Part shown: piece after piece, positions 7,146 through 15,526 of the stretch
Position numbering within the stretch: position 1 is the stretch's first letter
How the letters are laid out: each line of letters opens with the position of its first letter
Origin: an uncultured Oscillospiraceae bacterium
Lineage (GTDB): Bacteria > Bacillota > Clostridia > Oscillospirales > Oscillospiraceae
NCBI GenBank assembly: GCA_947626905.1
Contig: CANQUE010000009.1
Span: 1 to 53,020 of the forward strand
Reading direction: 5' to 3'
DNA length: 53,020 bases
Notes under the pieces: model-generated
The model's database searches: none
Seen by the model: the letters and a program-made list of their open reading frames with translations, nothing else
What the model was told of the DNA's origin: nothing
Position numbers and translations under genes: made by a program

Positions 7146-7961
7146 ATGGACCGCGCATCCCGGCCCCGGGACCAGGTCAGCGCCGAAGGCGTCCGCCGGG
7201 CCCTGGGGGACCTGGCAGAGCGGATAAGCGTGGAGGTGATCCCCTGCTGCGCTTCCACCAACACCCTGCTGAAAGAGCGGGCCGCCTCGGCGGAGCCCTG
7301 GCACACCCTCATCGCCCGCCGGCAGACCGGAGGCCGGGGGCGGATGGGCCGGCATTTTTTCTCCCCGGAGGGCACGGGGCTCTATATGAGCGTGCTGCTG
7401 CGGCCGGACCTGCCCCCGGACCGGCTCTGGCTCGTCACCCCCGCCGCCGCGGTGGCGGTCTGCCGGGCGGCGGAGGAGCTGGGCGCGGCCGAGGCCCGGA
7501 TCAAATGGGTCAACGACGTGCTCATCCGGGGCCGGAAGGTCTGCGGCATCCTGACGGAGGCCGGGACCGGGCCCGCCCCCGGCGGCCCCTGGGCAGTGCT
7601 GGGCGTGGGGATCAACGTCACCGAGCCGGAGGGAGGTTTCCCGCCGGAGGCGGCCGAGGCCGGGGCTGTGTTCCCGGGACCGGTCCCGGGACGGATGGAC
7701 GCGCTGGCGGCGGCGTTTTTGCGCCACCTGTACGCCCTGTGTGCGCCCGGCCCGGGTCGGGCCTTCGTGGAGGAATACCGGGCGCGAAGCTGCCTGAACG
7801 GGCAGGAGGTGACGGTGCTGGGCCCCGGCGGGGCCCAGCGGGCCCTGGCCCTGGAGGTAGACGGGGACTGCCGGCTGCGGGTGCGCTATCCCGACGGGAG
7901 AGAGGAGGCCCTCTTCTCCGGGGAGGTCAGCATCCGCCCGGCGGGGGAGCCCCGGCCGTAA
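7146..7961 (+). CDS. birA: Biotin--[acetyl-CoA-carboxylase] ligase
   Basis: A 271-residue biotin protein ligase that attaches biotin to carrier proteins such as AccB via biotinyl-AMP. Visible motifs are the STNTLLKE entry, the RQTGGRGRMGR adenylate-binding loop (about residues 58-68), the KWVNDV segment (about 120-125), a GVGINV strand and a small C-terminal SH3-like barrel (NGQEVTVLGPGG...). There is no N-terminal helix-turn-helix, so it is a monofunctional ligase without the repressor activity of E. coli BirA. GAAGAGGTGATAAC supplies the ribosome site. A large bidirectional terminator follows. Confidence 0.94.
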   Translation: MDRASRPRDQVSAEGVRRALGDLAERISVEVIPCCASTNTLLKERAASAEPWHTLIARRQTGGRGRMGRHFFSPEGTGLYMSVLLRPDLPPDRLWLVTPAAAVAVCRAAEELGAAEARIKWVNDVLIRGRKVCGILTEAGTGPAPGGPWAVLGVGINVTEPEGGFPPEAAEAGAVFPGPVPGRMDALAAAFLRHLYALCAPGPGRAFVEEYRARSCLNGQEVTVLGPGGAQRALALEVDGDCRLRVRYPDGREEALFSGEVSIRPAGEPRP

Positions 7962-8010
7962 AAAAACAAAAAGCGCCGGCCCAAACAGCCGTCGCTCATA
8001 AAACAGTATC

Positions 8011-8062
8011 AAAAAGGCCGTTGACTTTTTACCGGGAAACCGGTGTGTCAACGGCCTTTTTT
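8011..8062. terminator. Large bidirectional terminator after birA
   Basis: 15-bp perfect arms AAAAAGGCCGTTGAC / GTCAACGGCCTTTTT, enclosing an inner stem ACCGG-GAAA-CCGGT. It has a T-run on both strands. It marks the left border of the AT-richer island. Confidence 0.88.
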
Positions 8063-8083
8063 CAGTATTCAATTTTCAGACTT

Positions 8084-8326
8084 GCTGAACAGGCAAAACG
8101 CAAGCGGGTTTATCTGTTCGGCAAGTACACTGGGAATAGCCGCTTTAGCGGCGCAAGGGGGGTAACCCCCTTGACGAAGCGAAGCGACGAACCCTCTCGA
8201 GGTTGGCTTTCTGCTGTCAGAGAGGAAGCCTCGCAGAGCGCACGATACATGGTCGCCAGACCATGTATCGAAATGCGCCCTTTCGTTTCTAAAGGGTTTT
8301 ACAACGTTTCAACAAACGTGAAGTTG
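8084..8326. repeat. Cluster of inverted repeats, possible mobile-element remnant
   Basis: A non-coding stretch with at least four dyads in a row: TGCtGAACAG..CTGTTCgGCA (8084-8124), GCCGC-TTTA-GCGGC (8139-8152), AAGGGGG-gtaa-CCCCCTT (8155-8172) and CGATACATGGTC-GCCA-GACCATGTATCG (8243-8270), the last inside GCGC..GCGC. A GAAGCGAAGCGACGAA tract lies between. Neither a reading frame nor a named RNA family was recognised. Composition differs from the flanking genes, and it abuts a GNAT gene. Confidence 0.5.
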
Positions 8327-8839
8327 TCAATCAATTCCGAAGGCTGGATCATATTTGACCATGCCTTTCACTTGAGGTGCATCGTTTTGTAATTTGAACG
8401 CCATGAAGTATTCGTCCTGTACTTCAAATGGCGCTTTAATTCCGTATAAGCTCGCCGGAAGATAACCAGCACGCGGATAATATACCGGAGAGCCCAATAC
8501 CACCGAGTAGTCATACCCCAACTGTTTGGCAATACGATGTCCCTCACGGATAAGCGCCAGCCCAATTCCTCTCCGCTGATATGCCGGAAGAACAGAAAGA
8601 GGCGCGAGAGCAAGTTCAGTGTATTCCCCTATGGCGATCTTGGTAAAGAGGATATGCCCCACTATCTTGCCATCTTCCACTGCCACAAGGGAAAGCTCTG
8701 GAATAAAGGATGGAGTGTCCCGCAACAGGGTCACAAGCTCCTGCTCGTTTCCATCGCTATGTTCAGCATGAGAAAACGCTTCTGTTACGACCTGAAAAAC
8801 TGTACTATGATCGTCTGCTCGTTCTTGCCTTATTTCCAT
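8327..8839 (-). CDS. GNAT family N-acetyltransferase
   Basis: A 170-residue acetyl-CoA-dependent N-acetyltransferase. The core shows LSLVAVEDGKIVGHILFTKI, then LAPLSVLPAYQRRGIGLALIREG with the Q/RxxGxG/A acetyl-CoA loop (QRRGIG, about residue 90), and a VVLGSPVYYPRAGY segment typical of YhbS-like proteins. Substrate unknown. Codon use and base composition are clearly more AT-rich than neighbours, and the gene sits between structured non-coding blocks, which suggests recent transfer. A short overlapping frame (ATGGCGGTACTTGTATGGAA, 7 codons) covers the start and might couple translation. TATAAT with an extended -10 is upstream at 8918-8923. Confidence 0.88.
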   Translation of the reverse strand: MEIRQERADDHSTVFQVVTEAFSHAEHSDGNEQELVTLLRDTPSFIPELSLVAVEDGKIVGHILFTKIAIGEYTELALAPLSVLPAYQRRGIGLALIREGHRIAKQLGYDYSVVLGSPVYYPRAGYLPASLYGIKAPFEVQDEYFMAFKLQNDAPQVKGMVKYDPAFGID

Positions 8840-8917
8840 ACAAGTACCGCCATTTTAGAAAACCTTTTATATCGCTAAATGCCGATCTGTCGAACCGTCG
8901 CACACTCGATAATTAAC

Positions 8918-8946
8918 ATTATACCAACCAAATGTGAGGAAATCTA
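8918..8946 (-). promoter_or_regulatory. Promoter of GNAT gene
   Basis: Minus strand: TAGATT, 17-base spacer, TGG-TATAAT (extended -10), giving a leader of about 70 bases. Confidence 0.6.
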
Positions 8947-9004
8947 CTGTCCGTTAAGACGGTTAATCGAATTTTCCCGAAGTTTTTGCCCACCTCGAAT
9001 AGAA

Positions 9005-9039
9005 AACGCTCTGGCGATTTTGTCCTCGTCCAGAGCGTT
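9005..9039. terminator. Inverted repeat at right border of AT-rich island
   Basis: 10-bp arms AACGCTCTGG / CCAGAGCGTT around a 15-base loop. No long T-run. The 8840-9147 gap holds this, the GNAT promoter and no gene. Confidence 0.4.
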
Positions 9040-9147
9040 CCTATCCGCTGTCCCTGCCCGTCTTAAAGACAGGCTCAAACAGCATACTGTTTTATGACCA
9101 GCCCCCATTTGGGCCGGCGCCGCTGTATACAGGTCCGTGCGTCCGGA

Positions 9148-10371
9148 TCAGAGATCGATGGGCGCCAGGTTTTCCTCTTTGATGCCGTGCTTCTCGGCAT
9201 AGCCGGTGAGGATCAGCGTCAGAGCGCCGTCGCCGGTGACGTTGCAGGCGGTGCCGAAGGAATCCTGCAGGGCGAAGATGGCCAGCATCAGGCCGGTGCC
9301 GGCGTCGTCAAAGCCCAGCACGCCGATGATCAGGCCCAGAGAAGCCATGACCGTGCCGCCGGGCACGCCGGGGGCGCCGATGGCGAACACGCCCAGCAGC
9401 ATGCAGAACAGGACCATGGTCCCGGGAGAGGGCAGCGCGCCATAGAGGATGTTGGACACGATCATGACAAAGAAGGTCTCCGTCAGGACCGAGCCGCACA
9501 GATGGATGTTGGCAAACAGGGGGATGCCGAAGTCCACCATGTCGGAGCGCAGGTTGGTGCTCTTGTGAGCGCACTGCAGGGCCACGGCCAGGGTGGCGGC
9601 GGAGGACATGGTGCCCACGGCGGTCAGATAGGCGGGGCCGTAGTGCTTCACCACCTCGATGCCGGAGCGGTGAGAGTAGGCGCTGGCGCAGCCGTACAGC
9701 ACGGCCAGCCAGATGTAGTGGCCCAGCATGACGATCACGATGGCGATCAGGAACACAGGCAGCTGCTTGGTGATGGAGCCGTTCCAGGCCAGCTGGAAGA
9801 AGGTGGTGCCGATGAAGAAGGGCAGCACGGGGATGATGACCTTCTTAACGATGTCCAGCACGATGTTCTGGAACTCCAGCAGCACGTTGGAGATGGTCTT
9901 GGCCTTGGTCCACACGGCCGCCAGGCCCATGAGCACGGAGAACACCAGCGCGCTCATCACGGGCATGATCTGGGGGATGTCAAGCTGGAACTTCACCGGC
10001 AGGCCGGCGCCCTCTTCGGCGGCCACGGTGGCGATGTTCAGGTGAGGGATGATGGCGTAGCCGGCGCCCATGGACATGAACGCGGCCAGGATGGAGCTGG
10101 CATAGGCGATGATGATGGCCACCATCAGCATCCGGGTAGCGCTCTTGCCCAGCTTGGTGATGGACGGAGCGATGAAGCCGATGATGATCAGGGGCACGCA
10201 GAAGTTGATCAGCTGGCCCATGATGTACTTGGCGGTGCCCACCACGTTCTCCACGGCTCCGGCAAAGGGCAGGGTGGAATTCTGGGGCACCAGCAGGCCG
10301 CAGACGATGCCGATGACGATGCCGATGAGCAGTTTCAAGGGCAGACTCATGGATTTTTTGGTTTTTTCCAT
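9148..10371 (-). CDS. Dicarboxylate/amino acid:cation symporter (DAACS family)
   Basis: A 407-residue sodium- or proton-coupled carrier of the DAACS (GltP/SstT/DctA) fold with about eight membrane helices and two re-entrant hairpins. Key segments are the first hairpin's TAVGTMSSAATLAVALQ serine-rich loop (about residue 250), the GIPLFANIHLCGSVL helix, and the second hairpin GAPGVPGGTVMASLG with QDSFGTACNVTGDGALT at the substrate site. The usual NMDGT motif is replaced by NIHLCG, so the substrate may differ from glutamate or aspartate. It lies 64 bases after the cyuA-like gene in the same direction, suggesting uptake of that enzyme's amino acid substrate, such as cysteine or serine. Confidence 0.9.
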   Translation of the reverse strand: MEKTKKSMSLPLKLLIGIVIGIVCGLLVPQNSTLPFAGAVENVVGTAKYIMGQLINFCVPLIIIGFIAPSITKLGKSATRMLMVAIIIAYASSILAAFMSMGAGYAIIPHLNIATVAAEEGAGLPVKFQLDIPQIMPVMSALVFSVLMGLAAVWTKAKTISNVLLEFQNIVLDIVKKVIIPVLPFFIGTTFFQLAWNGSITKQLPVFLIAIVIVMLGHYIWLAVLYGCASAYSHRSGIEVVKHYGPAYLTAVGTMSSAATLAVALQCAHKSTNLRSDMVDFGIPLFANIHLCGSVLTETFFVMIVSNILYGALPSPGTMVLFCMLLGVFAIGAPGVPGGTVMASLGLIIGVLGFDDAGTGLMLAIFALQDSFGTACNVTGDGALTLILTGYAEKHGIKEENLAPIDL

Positions 10372-10394
10372 TTTGTATTACCTCTCTTTTCAAG

Positions 10395-10410
10395 TGCGAA
10401 CAAGTTCGCA
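10395..10410. promoter_or_regulatory. 16-bp perfect palindrome between cyuA and symporter
   Basis: TGCGAAC-AA-GTTCGCA lies 24 bases before the symporter start. It could be an operator or an mRNA hairpin; it is too tightly spaced for a LexA box. Confidence 0.4.
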
Positions 10411-10435
10411 AATTTTGACGGGTCGTTTGTCCGGG

Positions 10436-11731
10436 TCACTTGTCACAGGGCTGCCCGGTCATGATGCGGATGATCTCCCGGTCGGTCTCCCGCATACCGA
10501 GCCGGCCCAGCCGGCCGATGTTGGCGATGGTCTCTTCCACGCCTTTTGTGACGATGCCGTCGCCGCCGCGGAACTGTTGGCCGCTGCGGAACATGCTGTA
10601 GCCCAAAATGCCGTTTTCCACCGCCATGGCGATCTTGGCCGCGCAGGAGGGCTTGGCTCCGTCGCAGACCATGCCGGAGATGGTGGCGAGGGCGTTGACC
10701 AGGGTGTGGGATATCTCCCGGTAGCCGCCGCCGTTGAGGTAGGAGATGGCCGCTCCCGCGCCGCAGCCGGCGCTGGCCGCGCCGCAGTATGCGCTCAGCC
10801 GGCCGATGCCGGTCTTCAGATGCAGAGTGAGCAGATCGCTCAGCGTCACGGCCCGGACCATGGTGTCGTGGTCCACATCCAGCTCCTTGGCGTACACCAC
10901 CACCGGCACGGAGGCGGTGATGCCCTGGTTGCCGCTGCCGGAGCAGATGATCACCGGCATTTCGCAGCCGCTCATCCGGGCGTCAGACCCGGCGGCCGCC
11001 ATGTAACGGGCCCGGACCTTGACGTCGTCGCCGTAGTGGTCCCGGAGCACCTTTCCCACATTGGCGCCCCAGTCATGGGTCATGCCCTCTTGGGCGATGG
11101 CGTAGTTGTACTCGATCTGCCGCTCCACCATCGGCCGCACATCGTCCACGTCCATGGTGTCCACGAAGTCCACGATGCCCTCCACGGTCATACAGCTGCG
11201 GTCGGTCAGGCCGTCCTCCTTGGCGGACTCGTCCACCACGCCGGACTTCAGCAGCACATGGCCGTTGCGCTCGATGAGCACGATGTTGGTGTGGTAGTCC
11301 ATGATCCGCAGCCGGACCGTATCCGATCCGGCGGTGAGGGTGAGGATGATGTCAAAGATCACATCTCCCTCCGCCGGGAGCACCCGCACAGAATGGGTCT
11401 CCAAATATGTACGGATCGCTTCCTTCTGCTCATCCGACACCTGGGAGATGACCTCCAGGATCTTGTCCGCCTGGCCGGCCACGGCTCCCGCGGCGGCGGC
11501 GGCCTCGATGCCCTTCAGTCCGCCGGTGTTGGGCACCACCACGCTCTTCACGTTTTTGATGATGTTTCCGCTGGCCTCCACGGTGATGGAATCCGGCTCT
11601 CTGCCCAGCACCTCCCGGGCCTTGGCGGCACCGTAGGCGATGGCGATGGGCTCGGTGCATCCCATGGCCGGGACCAGCTCTTCCTTCAGGATCTGGACAT
11701 AATTATGGTATCTCGGGTCAGTGCGTTCCAT
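10436..11731 (-). CDS. cyuA: L-cysteine desulfidase-type protein (UPF0597/CyuA)
   Basis: A 431-residue member of the UPF0597/CyuA family, related to the alpha subunit of iron-sulfur serine dehydratases. It is expected to break down L-cysteine (to pyruvate, ammonia and sulfide) or serine. The conserved MGCTEPIAIAYGAAKA block carries Cys25. Other expected cysteine segments are ICSGSGNQG (about residue 261), the AYCGAASAGCGAG region and MVCDGAKPSCAAKIA; the conserved cysteines are presumed [4Fe-4S] ligands. ATG at 11731 is used because family length is about 430; a frame extending to 11962 is AT-rich non-coding sequence. The symporter follows in the same transcript. Confidence 0.88.
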   Translation of the reverse strand: MERTDPRYHNYVQILKEELVPAMGCTEPIAIAYGAAKAREVLGREPDSITVEASGNIIKNVKSVVVPNTGGLKGIEAAAAAGAVAGQADKILEVISQVSDEQKEAIRTYLETHSVRVLPAEGDVIFDIILTLTAGSDTVRLRIMDYHTNIVLIERNGHVLLKSGVVDESAKEDGLTDRSCMTVEGIVDFVDTMDVDDVRPMVERQIEYNYAIAQEGMTHDWGANVGKVLRDHYGDDVKVRARYMAAAGSDARMSGCEMPVIICSGSGNQGITASVPVVVYAKELDVDHDTMVRAVTLSDLLTLHLKTGIGRLSAYCGAASAGCGAGAAISYLNGGGYREISHTLVNALATISGMVCDGAKPSCAAKIAMAVENGILGYSMFRSGQQFRGGDGIVTKGVEETIANIGRLGRLGMRETDREIIRIMTGQPCDK

Positions 11732-11840
11732 TTGGTATCCTTCCCCTTCCGGTCCCGGACCCGGTCCGGCGCTTCCCTCCCATCCGTCCGCATACGACGG
11801 ACAAACCGCGGCGGGACCAATTTGTGTTTTTCTGAAAAGA

Positions 11841-11869
11841 ATCTTATCACCTTCCCACAAATAAGTCAA
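11841..11869 (-). promoter_or_regulatory. Promoter of cyuA-symporter operon
   Basis: Minus strand: TTGACT, 17-base spacer, TAAGAT. It gives a leader of about 100 bases to the start at 11731. The 11732-12039 gap holds this promoter, AT-rich sequence and the mutS terminator. Confidence 0.75.
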
Positions 11870-11985
11870 TACGTACAAAATTTTTTCTATCAATCCCCTA
11901 TATTTTGCAGCTAATTCTATAAGTTGATATTCAATTAACACTAGTTTGGTGGGTTTTTGCATTTAGCGAAGTAGCGTATTGTCTA

Positions 11986-12022
11986 CAAAAGAAAAACAAA
12001 CGGACGCTCCGAAGAGCGTCCG
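11986..12022 (-). terminator. Intrinsic terminator of miaB-FAH-mutS
   Basis: 9-bp stem CGGACGCTC / GAGCGTCCG with a tetraloop (12001-12022), followed on the minus strand by TTTGTTTTTCTTTT. Confidence 0.92.
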
Positions 12023-12039
12023 TCCCTGTTTTATTCTCT

Positions 12040-14613
12040 CTATCCCTGGGCTTTCTGCTTGAGCCTGTACAGCAGGTTCAGCGCCTCCAGGGGGGTGAGG
12101 GTGTTCAGATCCAGATCCCGCAGCTGCCGCGCCAGCTCGCCTCCCGCCATGTCCATCATGGACACCTGTTCCTCCGGGACGGCAGGGGCGGCGGCCAGCG
12201 CCGGGGCGCGGCCGGATTCCATCTCCGCTAGGTACTGTTTCGCCTTTTTGATCACCGGGTCCGGCACCCCCGCCAGCTTGGCCACCTCGATGCCATAGCT
12301 GTCATCGGCGGAGCCGGGAACGATCTTCCGCAGGAAGATCAGGCTCCCCCCCTGCTTCTTGGCGGTGATGTTGTAGTTCTTCACCCCGTCCAGGCTCCCC
12401 TCCAACGCGGACAGCTCGTGGTAGTGGGTGGCGAACATGGTCCGGGCCCCCAGCCGGCGCTTATCGGCGCAGTACTCCAGCATGGCCCGGGCGATGGCCA
12501 TGCCGTCGAAGGTGGAGGTGCCCCGGCCGATCTCGTCCAGGATGAGCAGGCTGGCCCCGGTGGCGTGGCGGAGGATCTCCGCCATCTCCGCCATCTCCAC
12601 CATGAAGGTGGACTGGCCGCTGGCCAGATCGTCCGACGCGCCGATACGGGTGAACACCCGGTCCGTCACGCCGATGACGGCGCTCCTGGCGGGGACGAAG
12701 GAGCCCATCTGGGCCATGAGGACGATCAGGGCCGTCTGGCGCATATAGGTGGACTTACCGGCCATGTTGGGCCCGGTGATGATGGCCACCCGGTCGGTGG
12801 TGTCGTTGAGGTAGGTGTCGTTGGGCACGAACAGAACGTTCTTCTGGGCCTGCTCCACCACCGGATGGCGGCCCTCGGCGATCTGCACGGTCCGGCCCAC
12901 GTCCACCTCCGGGCACACGTAGCGGTTCCGGGCGGCCACCTCCGCCAGGGAACACACCGCGTCCAGCTCCGCCACGCTGGCGGCGGCGGCCTGGATGCGC
13001 TCCACCTGGGCGGCCGTCCGCTCCCGGAGGGCCGAGAAGACCCGGTATTCCAGGTCGGCGATCCGCTCCCGGGCCCCCAGGAGGGTGTTTTCCAGCTCCT
13101 TCAGCTCCGGGGTGAAGTAGCGCTCGTTGCTGACCAGGGTCTGCTTGCGGATATAGTCCTCCGGCAGCGGGGCGTCCCCGGCGGACCGGGGCACGTCGAT
13201 GTAGTAGCCGAAGACCTTGTTATAGCCCACCTTCAGCTTTTTGATGCCGGTCCGCTCCCGCTCCCGGGTCTCCAGCGCCACCACCATGTCCGCGCCGTTG
13301 TCCCGCACGGACCGGAGCCGGTCCACCTCCGGGTCCGCGCCGGGCCGGAGGATGCCCCCCTCCCGGACGGAGAAGGGCGGCTCGTCGGCGATGAGGGACA
13401 GGATATCGTCCCGGACCGCGTCCAGCGTATCCATCGCCCCCGCCTGGCGCAGCAGGGCGCTCTTCGCCTCCCCCAGAAGGGCCACGATCCGGGGCAGCTG
13501 GCTGAAATAGGTGCCCAGGGCCAGCAGGTCCCGGCCGTTGGCGGTGCCATACACGCACCGGCCCACCAGCCGCTGGATGTCCCCGATGTCGTGGAGCGCC
13601 AGGCGCAGCTCCTGGCGCAGGATGGCATTGGCGTGCAGCTCCTCCACCGCGGCCAGCCGGCGGCGGATGGCCACCGGGTCCAGCAGCGGCCGCTCTACCC
13701 AGGACCGGAGCAGCCGCCCGCCCATGGGGGTGCGGGTCCTGTCCAGCACCCACAGCAGGCTCCCCTTCTTCTCCCCGGTGCGGAGGTTCTCCGTCAGCTC
13801 CAGGTTCCGCCGGGTGGCATAGTCCAGCTCCATATACCGCCCCTGGCCGAACCGGTCCAGACGGCGGATGTGGGAGAGGTCGAATTTCTGGGTGTCGATG
13901 ATGTAGCTGAGCAGCGCCCCCGCCGCCAGGGTCTCCGCCGGCGAAATCACCTCGCCGAAGCGCTCGTAGACCAGCTCCCGGCACTTGTCCGGGCCGAACC
14001 GGTCCGGGGCGCTGGTGCGCATGCAGTCGATGCGCCGCAAGAGCCCGTCGACGGTCTGGTCCGCCTCCGCCCCGGCGGAGAGGACCGCCTCCCGGGGGGA
14101 GAACCGGCCCAGCTCGTTGGCCATATGCTCCGCCGCCTCGGAGGAAAAGCCCTCCACGCAGAACTCCCCCGTGGAGATGTCGCAGAAGGCGGCGGCCCCC
14201 TGGCCGTCCTCCAGCCACAGGGCGCAGAGATAGTTGCTCTTGCCCTCCTCCAGCATGGAGCTCTCCGTCACCGTGCCGGGGGTGATGACCCGGATGACCC
14301 CCCGGTCCACCAGGCCCGTGGCGGCGGCCGGGTCCTCCAGCTGTTCGCATATGGCCACCTTATATCCCTTGGCGATGAGCCGGGCGATATAGGCCTCGCT
14401 GGAGTGGTAGGGCACGCCGCACATGGGCGTCTGCTCCTCCGCCGGCTTGCCCCGGTCCCGGGTGGTCAGCGCCAGATCCAGCTCCCGGGAGGCCAGCTTG
14501 GCGTCGTCGTCGAACATCTCATAAAAGTCGCCCAGCCGGAAAAACAGCAGGCAGTCCGGGCACTGCTGCTTGATCTCGTAATATTGCCGCTTCATGGGGG
14601 TCATCTCAGCCAT
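12040..14613 (-). CDS. mutS: DNA mismatch repair protein MutS
   Basis: An 857-residue MutS1. The N-terminal mismatch-recognition domain has the Phe-x-Glu motif (Phe30, Glu32 in GDFYEMF). The ATPase domain has Walker A GPNMAGKST (about 612-620), Walker B LLILDEIGRGTSTFD (about 685-700) and the ATHYHEL switch. It binds mismatches and recruits MutL. The C-terminal tail is short but ends in a helical LYRLKQKAQG as expected. It is third in a miaB-FAH-mutS operon, 56 bases after the FAH gene, and lies back to back with mutL across a shared promoter region. The ribosome site ahead of ATG 14613 is weak. Confidence 0.97.
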   Translation of the reverse strand: MAEMTPMKRQYYEIKQQCPDCLLFFRLGDFYEMFDDDAKLASRELDLALTTRDRGKPAEEQTPMCGVPYHSSEAYIARLIAKGYKVAICEQLEDPAAATGLVDRGVIRVITPGTVTESSMLEEGKSNYLCALWLEDGQGAAAFCDISTGEFCVEGFSSEAAEHMANELGRFSPREAVLSAGAEADQTVDGLLRRIDCMRTSAPDRFGPDKCRELVYERFGEVISPAETLAAGALLSYIIDTQKFDLSHIRRLDRFGQGRYMELDYATRRNLELTENLRTGEKKGSLLWVLDRTRTPMGGRLLRSWVERPLLDPVAIRRRLAAVEELHANAILRQELRLALHDIGDIQRLVGRCVYGTANGRDLLALGTYFSQLPRIVALLGEAKSALLRQAGAMDTLDAVRDDILSLIADEPPFSVREGGILRPGADPEVDRLRSVRDNGADMVVALETRERERTGIKKLKVGYNKVFGYYIDVPRSAGDAPLPEDYIRKQTLVSNERYFTPELKELENTLLGARERIADLEYRVFSALRERTAAQVERIQAAAASVAELDAVCSLAEVAARNRYVCPEVDVGRTVQIAEGRHPVVEQAQKNVLFVPNDTYLNDTTDRVAIITGPNMAGKSTYMRQTALIVLMAQMGSFVPARSAVIGVTDRVFTRIGASDDLASGQSTFMVEMAEMAEILRHATGASLLILDEIGRGTSTFDGMAIARAMLEYCADKRRLGARTMFATHYHELSALEGSLDGVKNYNITAKKQGGSLIFLRKIVPGSADDSYGIEVAKLAGVPDPVIKKAKQYLAEMESGRAPALAAAPAVPEEQVSMMDMAGGELARQLRDLDLNTLTPLEALNLLYRLKQKAQG

Positions 14614-14669
14614 GACGCAAACTCTCTCTTTCTGTTACTTCTTCCTGGCGCGCTCCGGCGGCCGCTATA

Positions 14670-15512
14670 TCACTTCACCGTATTGCGCAGCAGGCCGATC
14701 TTCTCGATCTCGCATTCCACCACGTCGCCGGGCCGCAGGAATTTGGGCGGGTCGAAGCCCATGCCCACCCCGGCGGGTGTGCCGGTGGCAATGATGGTCC
14801 CCGGCAGGAGGGTCATGCCGGCGCTCAGCTCCGCGATGGTGTCGGCGATGGAGGTGATCAGCTCATCCGTCCGGGCGCGCTGGCGCTCTTCGCCGTTCAC
14901 CCGGCAGACAATATCCAGCGCCGGCGGGAAGGGGATGTCGTCGGCGGTGACGATGCAGGGCCCTATGGGCGTGAAGCCGTCCAGGCTCTTGCCGAAATAC
15001 CACTGCTTGTGGCCGGTCTGCTGGTCCCGGGCGGACACGTCGTTGAGCACCGTATAGCCGAAGATATGCTCCGCCGCCTTCTCCGCAGGGACGTCTTTCG
15101 CCGTCTTGCCGATGACCACCGCCAGCTCCGCCTCATAGTCCAGCCGCTGCACCAGGCCCGGATGGCTCTCGATATACCCCTCCGGCGCCACCGCCTGGGT
15201 CACCCGCTTGGAGAAATACACCGCCACGGGCTTTTCCTTGGTAAAGGCCTCTTTGTCGTACTGGGCCGCCTCCCGGGCGTGGGCCAGGTAGTTCATGCCC
15301 AGGCAGATCACGTCCTGCCGGGGCCGGGGGATAGGCGCCAGCACCTCCACATCCGCCAGGGACACCGGGTCCCCCGCCGGGACCAGGGCCGGCTGTCCCG
15401 CCTCGATGGCGGCGGTCATATCCGAAAAGGGCAGCGGCGCCACGGCGTCGCCCTCCGGCGTGAGCGCGCCCACCTTTTCGATCCCGTTTTCCCGATAAGT
15501 GATGAGCTTCAT
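14670..15512 (-). CDS. Fumarylacetoacetate hydrolase family protein
   Basis: A 280-residue FAH-fold enzyme. The catalytic C-terminal domain begins near residue 70 with VICLGMNYLAHAREA. It carries the metal-binding acidic set, including DYEAELAVVIG (about 129-139) and NDVSARDQQ, followed by GPCIV and a LLPGTIIATGTPAGVG loop. Family members are metal-dependent hydrolases, isomerases or decarboxylases (e.g. oxaloacetate decarboxylase, acylpyruvase, HpcE-type isomerase), so the substrate cannot be named. It starts 14 bases after the miaB stop with GGAGGAATATACG ahead of the ATG, hence translation within that operon. There is no obvious functional link to its RNA-modification and repair neighbours. 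Confidence 0.9.
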   Translation of the reverse strand: MKLITYRENGIEKVGALTPEGDAVAPLPFSDMTAAIEAGQPALVPAGDPVSLADVEVLAPIPRPRQDVICLGMNYLAHAREAAQYDKEAFTKEKPVAVYFSKRVTQAVAPEGYIESHPGLVQRLDYEAELAVVIGKTAKDVPAEKAAEHIFGYTVLNDVSARDQQTGHKQWYFGKSLDGFTPIGPCIVTADDIPFPPALDIVCRVNGEERQRARTDELITSIADTIAELSAGMTLLPGTIIATGTPAGVGMGFDPPKFLRPGDVVECEIEKIGLLRNTVK

Positions 15513-15526
15513 CGTATATTCCTCCT

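Noticed and set aside
6042-8072. A 676-residue minus-strand open frame opposite the lipid kinase and birA
   Set aside because: No recognisable domain, and both plus-strand genes have strong motifs and ribosome sites.
8084-8392. Coding frame over the hairpin tract after birA
   Set aside because: It is an extension of an out-of-frame birA shadow, lacks a start signal and runs through several perfect inverted repeats.
10395-10410. LexA (SOS) box in TGCGAAC-AA-GTTCGCA
   Set aside because: Gram-positive LexA boxes need four bases between GAAC and GTTC; here there are two.
12418-15057. An 879-residue plus-strand open frame opposite mutS and the FAH gene
   Set aside because: Antisense shadow with low-complexity composition; mutS and FAH motifs on the minus strand are unambiguous.
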